Origin: CAWDLX01 sp963753485
GTDB taxonomy: Bacteria; Actinomycetota; Actinomycetes; Mycobacteriales; Micromonosporaceae
Length of the DNA: 64,000 bases
Reading direction: 5' to 3'
NCBI GenBank assembly: GCA_963753485.1
Contig: CAVWCL010000004.1
Coordinates: forward strand, 1 to 64,000
Below, in pieces: positions 53,309 through 61,520 of the stretch (position 1 is the first letter of the stretch; each line of letters begins with the position of its first letter). A program made the translations under genes and the position numbers. Under the pieces are notes generated by a model. That model was not told the origin of the DNA. It made no database searches and was given only the letters and a program-made list of their open reading frames with translations.

Positions 53309-55185
53309 CGCTGTCCATCGAGCGGGATGCGGCCCTGTCCCGCAAGGCCACGCTGGCGAAAGCGCGGCAGAGCCGCCGGCCCAGCCGGCTCGGCCAGCCG
53401 GCCGGCGCGGCGACCAAACCGGACTACCTGGTCGCCGAGGACGCCGGTTTCCCGGGGCTGCTGAAACGGGTATGGCAGGAGGCGATCACCGCACCGGACC
53501 TGCCGTCGGCGGTGAACACGTTGCTCACGCTCGCCGGGCACGTCCCCGCCGACATCCAGCTACGGGCGCTGCCCGCCCAGGAGGAGTGTGCGCTGACGGT
53601 CTTGTTCGGCAAGTCGTGGCGAGCACCCGGCCGGGGCACCGATCCTGGGGGCGGCATCAGCACGGCGTTCCTCGGTGAGATCGGGCTGAACACGAGCGGC
53701 CGGGTGGTCGTGCGGGTCCCGTCGAAGGGCCCGCTGTCCGGCGCGGAGGGCCTCGTCGGCGGCGTGCTGCGGGTGCCGTGGTCCGAGCGCGACCTGTCGG
53801 ACTACCAGATCGAGCTGGCCGGTGCCACGGCCCGGCTGCGCGACTCGGTCGCCGACTGCCGCGAGTGGCTGGCCGCGGCCGGCGTGGACGGCCGTGAGGA
53901 CATACTGCAGGACCTGAGCGAGGCGGCCCGCCGGACGGCACCATTCGTGCTGTACTCCGGCGACCGGCAGTACACCAACTTCCGCGACCGCAACACGCTG
54001 ACCGGCAAGACGCTGTGGCCGGGTCACCCGGATTGTGCGCTGAGCAGCCTGGCCACGGTACCGCTCGAGCTGTGGTCGGACAGCGACGTGCTGATGGTGG
54101 TCTGCCTCACCCTGCTGGTGCGGTCGGCCGGGTTCGCTCGGATCGAGGAAGCCAACGGGACCCAACTCACGGTCGACCACGTGGCCCACCTTCTCGAGCG
54201 GACGCGCCGGGCGTACAACCGCGTACCCGGCGGGCCGCCGGTGCCGCCCGCGGCCTCGACCCGGGTGGCGGCACTGGGCGACCTCGCGGAGGCGGTCGCC
54301 CGGCGGCGCCGGGAGATCACCACGAAGGTCCAGCTCTACCGCGAGATCCATGGCGCGCTGATGCACAAGATCGAGCGGGTCGCCGGCACCCCTGCCGACG
54401 ACGCGAAGCGGCTGGAGGCCGAGCTGTGCGCGCGTCTGCGCGACCGGCTCCCGGTCAGCGGCGACACGTTCGCGGAGCTCGGCGCCAGTGTCGAGGCGTC
54501 GCCCGGGTGGCTTGCGCAGTGGCACGGCGAGTTCGGCACCGGCCTGGAGTCCCTGGTGTACGAGACGGTGTGCGCGGCGACGGCGACCTTCGACGCCGAC
54601 TTCGCGATGAGCCGCGGGATGCGGTCGCTAACCGCATTGATCACGGCGCTGCGCGAGCAGGAGTGGCCCAAGATCGCCACTTGGGATCTCCCGCACTTCT
54701 TCTGCTGCGTCGTCCCGGCGCCGCAAGCCCGCCGGTACTTCGGGGACTCACCAACGCACCTGGCCGACACCGCGTGGTCGATCTCCTCGCGGATGCAGTA
54801 CAACTCCTGGCATTTTCTGGTCGGCAACCTCCCGAAGGCCCCCGAGATCACGGCCCGGGACTACTTCGTCCCGCCCACGATCCCCGACATCGCGTACTAC
54901 TCCGACCAGCACCATCACGGCCACGTCGCCGCCCGGGTGCGCTTCAGCGTCCGCAGCCCGCAGGCGGTGCAGGTGCTGGGCCGGACGTTCAACGGGTTCG
55001 TCGATCTGCGATTGCTGCGCTGTGAGGGTCTGCCCTTCGACGAGCAGGACCTGCTGGCCGCACATCGCGCCTCGGGCTTCATCGCGAAGGCCACGAGCCT
55101 GGCCGCCGCACTGGCCGCCGACGGCACCGGGATCGAGGTCACGACGTTCGACGCCACCTGGCACTGGGAGAAGATCACGCGGTAG
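53305..55185 (+). CDS. 626-residue protein of no recognised family, co-translated with a ferredoxin
   Basis: The product starts with GTG inside the ferredoxin stop (GTGA). It has a basic N-terminus, a central YSGDRQYTNFRDRNTLTGK, a helical part with LMHKIERVAGTPADDAKRLE, the aromatic/Cys stretch WDLPHFFCCVVPAPQARRYF, and near the C-terminus a His cluster (YYSDQHHHGHVAARVRFSV). No P-loop, Rossmann, FeS or SAM motif is visible. It is in one operon with amidase, ligase, oxidase and ferredoxin, so it probably catalyses or assists a nitrogen-handling step. Its 3' end overlaps the opposing oxygenase gene by 11 bp. Confidence 0.6.
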   Translation: MTLSIERDAALSRKATLAKARQSRRPSRLGQPAGAATKPDYLVAEDAGFPGLLKRVWQEAITAPDLPSAVNTLLTLAGHVPADIQLRALPAQEECALTVLFGKSWRAPGRGTDPGGGISTAFLGEIGLNTSGRVVVRVPSKGPLSGAEGLVGGVLRVPWSERDLSDYQIELAGATARLRDSVADCREWLAAAGVDGREDILQDLSEAARRTAPFVLYSGDRQYTNFRDRNTLTGKTLWPGHPDCALSSLATVPLELWSDSDVLMVVCLTLLVRSAGFARIEEANGTQLTVDHVAHLLERTRRAYNRVPGGPPVPPAASTRVAALGDLAEAVARRRREITTKVQLYREIHGALMHKIERVAGTPADDAKRLEAELCARLRDRLPVSGDTFAELGASVEASPGWLAQWHGEFGTGLESLVYETVCAATATFDADFAMSRGMRSLTALITALREQEWPKIATWDLPHFFCCVVPAPQARRYFGDSPTHLADTAWSISSRMQYNSWHFLVGNLPKAPEITARDYFVPPTIPDIAYYSDQHHHGHVAARVRFSVRSPQAVQVLGRTFNGFVDLRLLRCEGLPFDEQDLLAAHRASGFIAKATSLAAALAADGTGIEVTTFDATWHWEKITR

Positions 55186-55969
55186 CGGAATGCTCGAGAT
55201 CCTTGGCTTGGGCCGACTGGGCGTCCGGCGCGGACCGGGTGTGCACGACCCGGTAGCTGTTCCAGTCGGCCGCGGTCGTCAGCGAGTTCCGCCTCTCCTG
55301 GGTCCTGCGCCGGGCGACCGCGGTCTTGCGTCGGGACCCCGGCCGCTGGTCCTCGGCGAGCACCCGGAACGCGTCGTAGGACTCCTGGCCGTCCCATTGC
55401 GAGTAGACCACCACGAAATCGTTGTCCGTCCCGATGGTCGTCAGGTTTCCCGTGCCCTCGGGGCCACGGGACCGGATGCCGCGCAGCACGGTCTGTGAAC
55501 GGTAGCCCGGCACCTCCACCAGCCAATCGTGAGCCGCTGCGAGCACGGCGATCAGGTCGTCCTGGTCGGCTGGTGCCACCCCGAGAATCTCGATCACCGT
55601 GTAGTCGTCGCGCCTGGGCGAGATCTCGGTGACGTCGCCGTGCGCCGGGTGGCGCTGGCTCAGCTCAACCTCGGTCTGCATCAGCCGCATGTACGTGGTG
55701 ATCTCACGGAACACCGGCACCGTGTGGTGTTTGAACTCGGCACCGGCGTACCTCGACTCCAGGTCCTGCTTACCGCGCCATTGGATGAAGTTCGCGGTTC
55801 CCCGCTTCTCCTGACCGCGGTGGACCGTGCTCGAGATCCAGCCGGGGAACGCGGCCGTATCGACGATCGCCCGCATCTCCTTGACCAGCCGGTCGACCCG
55901 TCTCTGCGAGGTCGTCCTGAACAGGTTGATGACCGTCAGGTACCCGTCCTCGGGATTGATGAATGGCAT
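55175..55969 (-). CDS. Antibiotic-biosynthesis-monooxygenase family, AlpJ/JadG/GilOII-like angucycline B-ring oxygenase
   Basis: The 264-residue product has two ABM-like ferredoxin-fold halves (GYLTVINLFRTTSQRRVDRL, WISSTVHRGQEKRGTANFIQ; DDYTVIEILGVAPADQDDL, FVVVYSQWDGQESYDAF). Its size and layout fit the oxygenases that cleave or contract the B-ring of angucyclines (JadG, GilOII, AlpJ). AlpJ-type action gives the benzofluorene core of kinamycins. The ATG at 55969 follows GAGGAG. It is the last gene of an operon with the three flavin monooxygenases, which fits the known AlpJ/AlpK partnership. Confidence 0.8.
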   Translation of the reverse strand: MPFINPEDGYLTVINLFRTTSQRRVDRLVKEMRAIVDTAAFPGWISSTVHRGQEKRGTANFIQWRGKQDLESRYAGAEFKHHTVPVFREITTYMRLMQTEVELSQRHPAHGDVTEISPRRDDYTVIEILGVAPADQDDLIAVLAAAHDWLVEVPGYRSQTVLRGIRSRGPEGTGNLTTIGTDNDFVVVYSQWDGQESYDAFRVLAEDQRPGSRRKTAVARRRTQERRNSLTTAADWNSYRVVHTRSAPDAQSAQAKDLEHSATA

Positions 55970-55999
55970 GCTCTCCTCGCATCCTTGGTTTGCCGGCGC

Positions 56000-57526
56000 C
56001 TACGGCCGGGCGAGCGTCGCGACGGGCCCGACAACCGGTTGACTCTCCTGTGGCTGGCCGAACCAGCGGGCAAGGGCGGCCGGCAGGGCAGCCGCCCCGA
56101 CCCCGCTGGAGCCGATCCACGCGATATAGCCGTCCGGCCGCACCAGCGCGGCCTCGACGTCCGTGAGTGCGCCGCGCGGACGGCAGGTCGTGGTGATGAT
56201 GTCGATCCGATCCGTCCACGGCGCGGCGGCGGCCCGCAGTGTGGCGTCGTTGCCCAGGTCGAGCAGGACGCCGCGGCCGGCCGACAGGAACTGGAAGGCT
56301 TTCGCCCGGCCGGAGTTTCCGAAGTCGCCGGTGAGCTCGAGGTCCGGCAGTCGGCGGCCGAGCAGCGGGTGGTCGCCCGGGCCGACGTCGTACCGGATGT
56401 CCAAGCCGGTGACCATGCCGACCAGCAGCTTGCGGACCTCTTCGTGGGCCAGCAACTCGGTCATGACGTCCCGCATCGGGTTCATCTCGTCGCCGCTGAG
56501 GTACAGGATGCGCTGGGCGAGGGTGTTGACCAGGATGCGGGCCGCCACGGGGTGCCGCTCGGTGTGGTAGGTGTCCAGCAGATCGGCCGGCGCGTAGCCG
56601 TTGATCTCGCTGCCGAGCTTCCACCCCAGGTTCACGGCGTCGCCGATACCGGCGCTCATTCCCTGGGCACCGACCGGCAGGTGGATGTGGGCCGCGTCGC
56701 CGAGCAGGAAGACCCGCCCGCAGCGGTACTGCGTCGCCTGCCGGCTCGCATCGGTGGTGAAGCTCGTCCACAGTGGCAACGCGGCGCTGATGTCCTCGCC
56801 GGTCAGTCGATGCCACGAAGCGGCGACCTCGCCGAAGCTCGGTGCGCCGTCGCCCTGTCGGGTCACGCCCCGCTCGTACATGACCACGCGGTTGATCTCG
56901 GGGCCCATCGGCAGCACCATGACCATCCCGCCCGGTACCCGCTCGCCCGAGAAGCGCGGCCGCAGGGTGCAGCCGGCCAGGTCGGCGAACCACATCTCGA
57001 TGACCGGGTCGGTGCCGGGGAAATCCACGCCGATCAGCTTGCGCACGCTGCTGCGGGCCCCGTCGCAGCCGGCAACATAGCGGGCGCGCAGGCGTGTGCG
57101 GCCGTCCGGGGTGGACACATCGAGCTCGACGCCATCGGCGGCGGTGCGCAAGCCGGTGACCTCGTGATCCCGGTAGACCACGGCGCCCTTCTCGTCCGCC
57201 CATCCGGCCAGCACCGCCTCGGTGAGCGACTGCGGTTTGCCCCGCGCGCCGTAGGAGCCGCCCTCCAGTACCCGGTAGTCGATGGGCAGGCCGCCGAAAT
57301 GGCCGACCGGAATGGTGTGCAGATCACCGAAGAGCGCCAGCAGCCCCCGCTGGTCGAACTCCTCGATGGTGCGGGCCGAGAAACCTAGGGCGCGCGACTG
57401 CTTCATCGGCTCGGCCAGCCGCTCCAGGACGATGGTCGAGACTCCGGCCAGGCGCAGCTCGCCGGCGAGCATGAGTCCGGTGGGGCCGGCCCCCACCACG
57501 ATGACGTCCGCATCAAAGCCGTGCAT
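56000..57526 (-). CDS. Class A FAD-dependent aromatic polyketide monooxygenase (third in operon order)
   Basis: The 508-residue product has the GxGxxG motif VIVVGAGPTGLMLAGELRL, the DG motif AGCDGARSSVRKL and the GD motif VFLLGDAAHIHLPVGAQG, with a C-terminal thioredoxin-like domain (GRGVLLDLGNDATLR). The usual GGQG-LN near the GD motif is here GAQG-MS, a small deviation. It resembles PgaE/JadH/AlpK-type hydroxylases that act on angucycline intermediates. It starts 4 bp after the stop of the preceding monooxygenase and ends 30 bp before the ring-opening oxygenase, so the four belong to one operon. Confidence 0.85.
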   Translation of the reverse strand: MHGFDADVIVVGAGPTGLMLAGELRLAGVSTIVLERLAEPMKQSRALGFSARTIEEFDQRGLLALFGDLHTIPVGHFGGLPIDYRVLEGGSYGARGKPQSLTEAVLAGWADEKGAVVYRDHEVTGLRTAADGVELDVSTPDGRTRLRARYVAGCDGARSSVRKLIGVDFPGTDPVIEMWFADLAGCTLRPRFSGERVPGGMVMVLPMGPEINRVVMYERGVTRQGDGAPSFGEVAASWHRLTGEDISAALPLWTSFTTDASRQATQYRCGRVFLLGDAAHIHLPVGAQGMSAGIGDAVNLGWKLGSEINGYAPADLLDTYHTERHPVAARILVNTLAQRILYLSGDEMNPMRDVMTELLAHEEVRKLLVGMVTGLDIRYDVGPGDHPLLGRRLPDLELTGDFGNSGRAKAFQFLSAGRGVLLDLGNDATLRAAAAPWTDRIDIITTTCRPRGALTDVEAALVRPDGYIAWIGSSGVGAAALPAALARWFGQPQESQPVVGPVATLARP

Positions 57527-57530
57527 GTTC

Positions 57531-58964
57531 CTACTCGCCTTCCGCGCGCAGCAGCTTCCCGATCGCCTGGTTCAGGTCGTCCTCGCGGTCGCCGGCCCAG
57601 GCGACATAGCCGTCGGGCCGCAGGAGGATTGTGGTGCCTGCCGGGAGAGAATCCCCCTCGTCGATCGCGTGAATCGTTGGGATGCTGAACCGGCCGAGCT
57701 CGCCCGATGACGGGGTGAGGCGCACGATGACCGGCTCGGTGCCCGCCGAGCGCAGCGGGCCCGATTCCGTTCGCAGCCCCAGGTTTGCGATCCGCCGCCC
57801 GACGATCGTGGACCCGGGCGGGCCGTACCGGTCGTCGAGATTGCTGACCACCCCGGCCAGGTGGGCCCGGACCTGGCTCAGGCCGGTCAGCTCCGCGAGC
57901 ACCGTACGCAGCCGCTCGATCTCGGCGCCGCCGAGCAGCAGGACCTCCTGAGCCGCGACATAGTCGAGCACCCGCGCCCCGACCGGATGCCGTTCGTCGT
58001 GGTAACTGTCCAGCAGCCCAGGGGCCGCCCAGCCCTTCACCGTCCCGGCCAGCTTCCAGCCCAGGTTGGCCGCGTCCTGGAGTCCGACGTTCAGGGCCTG
58101 GCCGCCGATCGGCAGGTGCCAATGGGCGGCGTCGCCGGCCAGCAGTACCCGGCCCCGCCGGTACGAGTCAGCCTGTCCCATGGCGTTGTCGAAGGAGTTC
58201 ACCCAGACGGCGTTCCCACTGGAGATATCCTCGCCGGTCACCTTCTCCCAGAGCCGAACGACCTCGCTGAACTCCGGCGGCCCACTGCGCTCGCTGCAGG
58301 TCTGGCCGAAGGCATGCACCATCACCCGGGTGACACCGTCGCGGGCCGCCGCCACCGCGAACCCGGCGTCGAGCCGCTCGAACCTGCGCTCGCGGATCGC
58401 GATACCGGTGATGTCGGCTCGCAGCAGCTCCTTCGTCGCCGCCGTGGTCGACACCGGGAACCCAGCCAGCCGGCGCACGGTGCTGCGGGCTCCGTCGCAG
58501 CCGACCACATACCCCGCCTGGAACCGCCGGTGGCCACCGGGGCCCAACACCGCACAGACGAGGTGGTCCGGCAGCTCAGTGATCTTGGTCAACTCGTGTG
58601 CCCGCAGCAGGGTCGCGCCCAGAGCCTGCGCGCGCTCGCCCAGCACGGCCTCGGTTCGGTGTTGGGGCACCTTCCAGTTGCCCGCGTACTCACTGTCCAG
58701 TCCGGACAGCTCGAACCCCAGCCCGCCGAAGTGCGCCCGCGGCTCGTGTTCGGCTTCACCGAGCAGCGCATCGAACCCGCGCTCGTGCAGGAGTTCGGCG
58801 GTCAGCGCGCTGAGCTGGCTGGCCCGCGACTCGGTCATGGGGCTGGCCAGGCGCTCCACGATGACGACCGGCACCCCGGCCCGGCGCAGCTCGCAGGCGA
58901 GCAGGAGCCCGACCGGCCCCGCGCCGACGATGACGACCCGTGCGGCCGCCCGGGGCCGCGTCAC
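57531..58964 (-). CDS. Class A FAD-dependent monooxygenase (second in operon order)
   Basis: The 477-residue product has VVIVGAGPVGLLLACELRRA, VGCDGARSTVRRLAGF and RVLLAGDAAHWHLPIGGQA, then LNVGLQDAANLGWKL, so all FAD/NADPH motifs are intact. A thioredoxin-like end is present (TTILLRPDGYVAWAG). It belongs to the same angucycline-type hydroxylase group as the neighbours but differs clearly in the N-terminal half. The GTG at 58964 overlaps the cyclase stop (GTGA). The position hydroxylated cannot be read from sequence. Confidence 0.85.
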   Translation of the reverse strand: MTRPRAAARVVIVGAGPVGLLLACELRRAGVPVVIVERLASPMTESRASQLSALTAELLHERGFDALLGEAEHEPRAHFGGLGFELSGLDSEYAGNWKVPQHRTEAVLGERAQALGATLLRAHELTKITELPDHLVCAVLGPGGHRRFQAGYVVGCDGARSTVRRLAGFPVSTTAATKELLRADITGIAIRERRFERLDAGFAVAAARDGVTRVMVHAFGQTCSERSGPPEFSEVVRLWEKVTGEDISSGNAVWVNSFDNAMGQADSYRRGRVLLAGDAAHWHLPIGGQALNVGLQDAANLGWKLAGTVKGWAAPGLLDSYHDERHPVGARVLDYVAAQEVLLLGGAEIERLRTVLAELTGLSQVRAHLAGVVSNLDDRYGPPGSTIVGRRIANLGLRTESGPLRSAGTEPVIVRLTPSSGELGRFSIPTIHAIDEGDSLPAGTTILLRPDGYVAWAGDREDDLNQAIGKLLRAEGE

Positions 58965-59923
58965 GACGCCGCGCGCGGTCCGGCGAGGGCCTCGGCGTAG
59001 GCCTTCGCGGTGCGCAGGGTAGCCAGGCTGTTTCCACTCAGGGCCGTCCGGACGGTCTCCTGCGCGGTCGCCACGTCCACACCGGCGCCGAGCACGTCGG
59101 CGATGCGCGCCCGGTTGACCCGCACCGTGTGCCGCGACGTCACGGACACCCCACCGCCGTCGCCGCGCTCCTCGATCAGCCACCGCCCGGTGTGCAGCGT
59201 CATCAGTGCGGGCACGACGACCTGCTTGTACACGATGCTGGCGTACGGCTGGCACACGCGCACGGACCGGGTGGTGTGCACTGCTCCGTCCTTTGTGCTG
59301 GTGTCCATCTCCAGGATCTGCAACCCGGGCGTCTCCTCCTGCAGCGAGACCCGGGAGACATGCGGCAGCCGCTGTGACCAGAGCTGCGCCTCGTTGAGGA
59401 AGTGGTAGACGTCCTCGGCGCGACCGTCGACCGTAACGGTGTCGTCGAAGGTGATCAGCTGGTCGGGGCCGATCAGCTCCGCGCTTGTCTTGAGTGCCTG
59501 CAGTTCTGCCGTGCTGTTCCGGTCCACCGCTTGACTGATCCACTCGAGATCGGCTGGATTGTCGCTCACCGCGAAGAAATCGTGCCGCAGGCGCACCTGG
59601 CATTCCGTTTCGGAAACGGGCTCCACCACCCACGTCCCGCCCATACCGCCGACCGGGGGCTGGGACCGCTCCTGACGAAAGGAAACACTCAGCCGCTCCG
59701 GGTCGTGCTGACGCCTGGACGTCCAGGTCTTGGCGGTGCCGTTCGCGGTCGCCCACAGCCGGATCAGCTCCGAGTTCCCGTCCCGTTCGACGCACTCGGC
59801 GTGCACGGTCGGGGGGAAGATCTCCGGCCAGGTGCCGACGTCCGTGATCAGCCCGTACACCCGCTCGGCGGATGCACCGATCTTGACCTCATGTTCCGTC
59901 TCACGCACCGCGCTCGAAGTCAC
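58961..59923 (-). CDS. Didomain aromatase/cyclase of type II polyketide synthesis
   Basis: The 320-residue product has two SRPBCC/START-like domains: one from ETEHEVKIGASAERVYGLIT to about 150, the other from ITFDDTVTVDGRAEDVYHFL to the end. WPEIFPPTVHAECVERDG and WSQRLPHVSRVSLQEET mark the pockets. This layout is that of ActVII/JadD-type aromatase/cyclases, which set ring closure and aromatisation of the reduced decaketide. It sits between two monooxygenase genes, overlapping the next by 4 bp; it starts with GTG after GGAGAAGG. Confidence 0.88.
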   Translation of the reverse strand: MTSSAVRETEHEVKIGASAERVYGLITDVGTWPEIFPPTVHAECVERDGNSELIRLWATANGTAKTWTSRRQHDPERLSVSFRQERSQPPVGGMGGTWVVEPVSETECQVRLRHDFFAVSDNPADLEWISQAVDRNSTAELQALKTSAELIGPDQLITFDDTVTVDGRAEDVYHFLNEAQLWSQRLPHVSRVSLQEETPGLQILEMDTSTKDGAVHTTRSVRVCQPYASIVYKQVVVPALMTLHTGRWLIEERGDGGGVSVTSRHTVRVNRARIADVLGAGVDVATAQETVRTALSGNSLATLRTAKAYAEALAGPRAAS

Positions 59924-59952
59924 GATCCTTCTCCTCTGCGTAACGGCATCGG

Positions 59953-61467
59953 CTAACGGGCGGACACCAGCGACTTGGCGGCCTTGGTCTTGCGGACCGG
60001 CCGGGCCGCGCCGAACCAGCGGCGCAGTGCCTCGTCCAGCTGGCCTGCGCCCGGCGCGGCCCAGGCCACATAGCCGTCGGGGCGGATCAGCACCGAGTCG
60101 GTCACGGCTCCGGCCTCCTCCGGCCCGGCCGGGAAGCCCTTGACCCTCACCAACTCGACGCGGTCTGACCAGCCGGCCGCACGCCGGCGCATCTCATCCG
60201 AGTCGTCGGCGGTGACCAGGACGCCCCGCGCCCGGTGCAGCAGCCGGGCGATCTGCTCACGTCCGCCACCGGCGAGTTCCAACTCGCGGTCGGCCATCCG
60301 CGCGCCCAGCAGCGGATGCCCCTGCTCGCCCATGTCGTAACGGATGTCAAGCCCGCTGACCATGCCGGACAGATGCCGCGCCACCACGGGGATCGCGACG
60401 AGCTCCGACACGACCGCCCGCAGCGGCTCGACCGACTTACCGCTGAGGTTCAGCGTCCCCTGAGCGCGCGTGTTACGCAGAACCCGGGCCCCCACCTCGT
60501 GCCGCTCCCGGTGGTAGGTGTCGAGCAGGTTGTCGGGGGCCCAGCCCTTGACCGTCGCGGCCAGCTTCCAGCCGAGGTTGACCGCGTCCTGCACCCCGAT
60601 ACTTAGCCCCTGGCCGCCGGCCGGGAGGTGGATGTGCGCGGCATCCCCCGCCAGCAACACGCCACCGCGGCGGTATTCAGTGACCTGACGCGTCGCGTCG
60701 GTGAAGCTGCTCACCCAGCGCGCCTGCCCGCCATGGATCGACTCGCCGGTCAGCCGCTGCCAGGCGTCGGCGACGTCGGCGAAGGTCACCTGGCGGTTCT
60801 TGTCCGGCGGCGGCGTTCCGTTCTCGCAGACGATGATGCGGAAGTAGCCCTTCTCCAGCGCAGCCGCCATGACCATGCCGTTCGGCAGCAGCTCGCCGAT
60901 CATCCGCGGCCGGATGTCGCAGCCGGTGACGTCAGCCAGGTACATCTCGCGGGTGGCGTCAGAGCCGGGGAAGTCGAAGCCGCCGAGTTCCCTGACGGCG
61001 CTCCGACCGCCGTCACAGCCCACCAGGTAACGGGCCGAGTACTCGCCGGCGCCATCGGGCCCCTGCACGATCGCGGTGACGCCGTCCGCGGTGTCGGTCA
61101 GGCCGGTGAACTCGTATCCGCGTCGGAGGCTTGCACCCAGCTCCAGGGCCCAGCCCTCGAGCATCTCCTCGATCTTGTACTGGGGTACGCCCCGCACCCC
61201 GAAGTGCGAGCCTTCGAGCACCCCGTAGTCGATCGGGATGCCACCGAAGTGCCCCTGCCGGGTGATCTCGGCGTTTTCCAGCCGCTCGAGTAGGCCGCGC
61301 TGATGCAACACCTCGGTCGCGCGTGCGGTGAAGCCGAGACCGCGCGACTCCCAGCTCCGCTCGGTCCGCTGCTCGAAGACGATGACCTCAGCGCCGCCGA
61401 GACGGAGCTCGCCCGCGAGCATCAATCCCGTCGGCCCGGCACCGATAACGATTACATCAGCATCCAT
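59953..61467 (-). CDS. Class A FAD-dependent monooxygenase (first in operon order)
   Basis: The 504-residue product has VIVIGAGPTGLMLAGELRLG, VGCDGGRSAVRELGGF and VLLAGDAAHIHLPAGGQGLS, plus IGVQDAVNLGWKL, and a C-terminal thioredoxin-like domain (DSVLIRPDGYVAWAAPG). It is most like the PgaE/JadH/UrdE-type C-12 hydroxylases of angucyclines. It lies 53 bp after the methyltransferase-like gene and 29 bp before the cyclase gene. The ATG at 61467 gives the canonical MDADVIVIGAG start. Confidence 0.87.
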   Translation of the reverse strand: MDADVIVIGAGPTGLMLAGELRLGGAEVIVFEQRTERSWESRGLGFTARATEVLHQRGLLERLENAEITRQGHFGGIPIDYGVLEGSHFGVRGVPQYKIEEMLEGWALELGASLRRGYEFTGLTDTADGVTAIVQGPDGAGEYSARYLVGCDGGRSAVRELGGFDFPGSDATREMYLADVTGCDIRPRMIGELLPNGMVMAAALEKGYFRIIVCENGTPPPDKNRQVTFADVADAWQRLTGESIHGGQARWVSSFTDATRQVTEYRRGGVLLAGDAAHIHLPAGGQGLSIGVQDAVNLGWKLAATVKGWAPDNLLDTYHRERHEVGARVLRNTRAQGTLNLSGKSVEPLRAVVSELVAIPVVARHLSGMVSGLDIRYDMGEQGHPLLGARMADRELELAGGGREQIARLLHRARGVLVTADDSDEMRRRAAGWSDRVELVRVKGFPAGPEEAGAVTDSVLIRPDGYVAWAAPGAGQLDEALRRWFGAARPVRKTKAAKSLVSAR

Positions 61468-61520
61468 GTCCTGTCCTCAGTTTCGGGTGGGCGTCGGGGG
61501 CCGGCATGCTCGCCGGGCTT

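Noticed and set aside
57531..59795. 754-residue monooxygenase fused to cyclase sequence
   Set aside because: The part above 58964 is antisense-like or out of frame; the GTG at 58964 overlaps the cyclase stop and gives a normal 477-residue enzyme.
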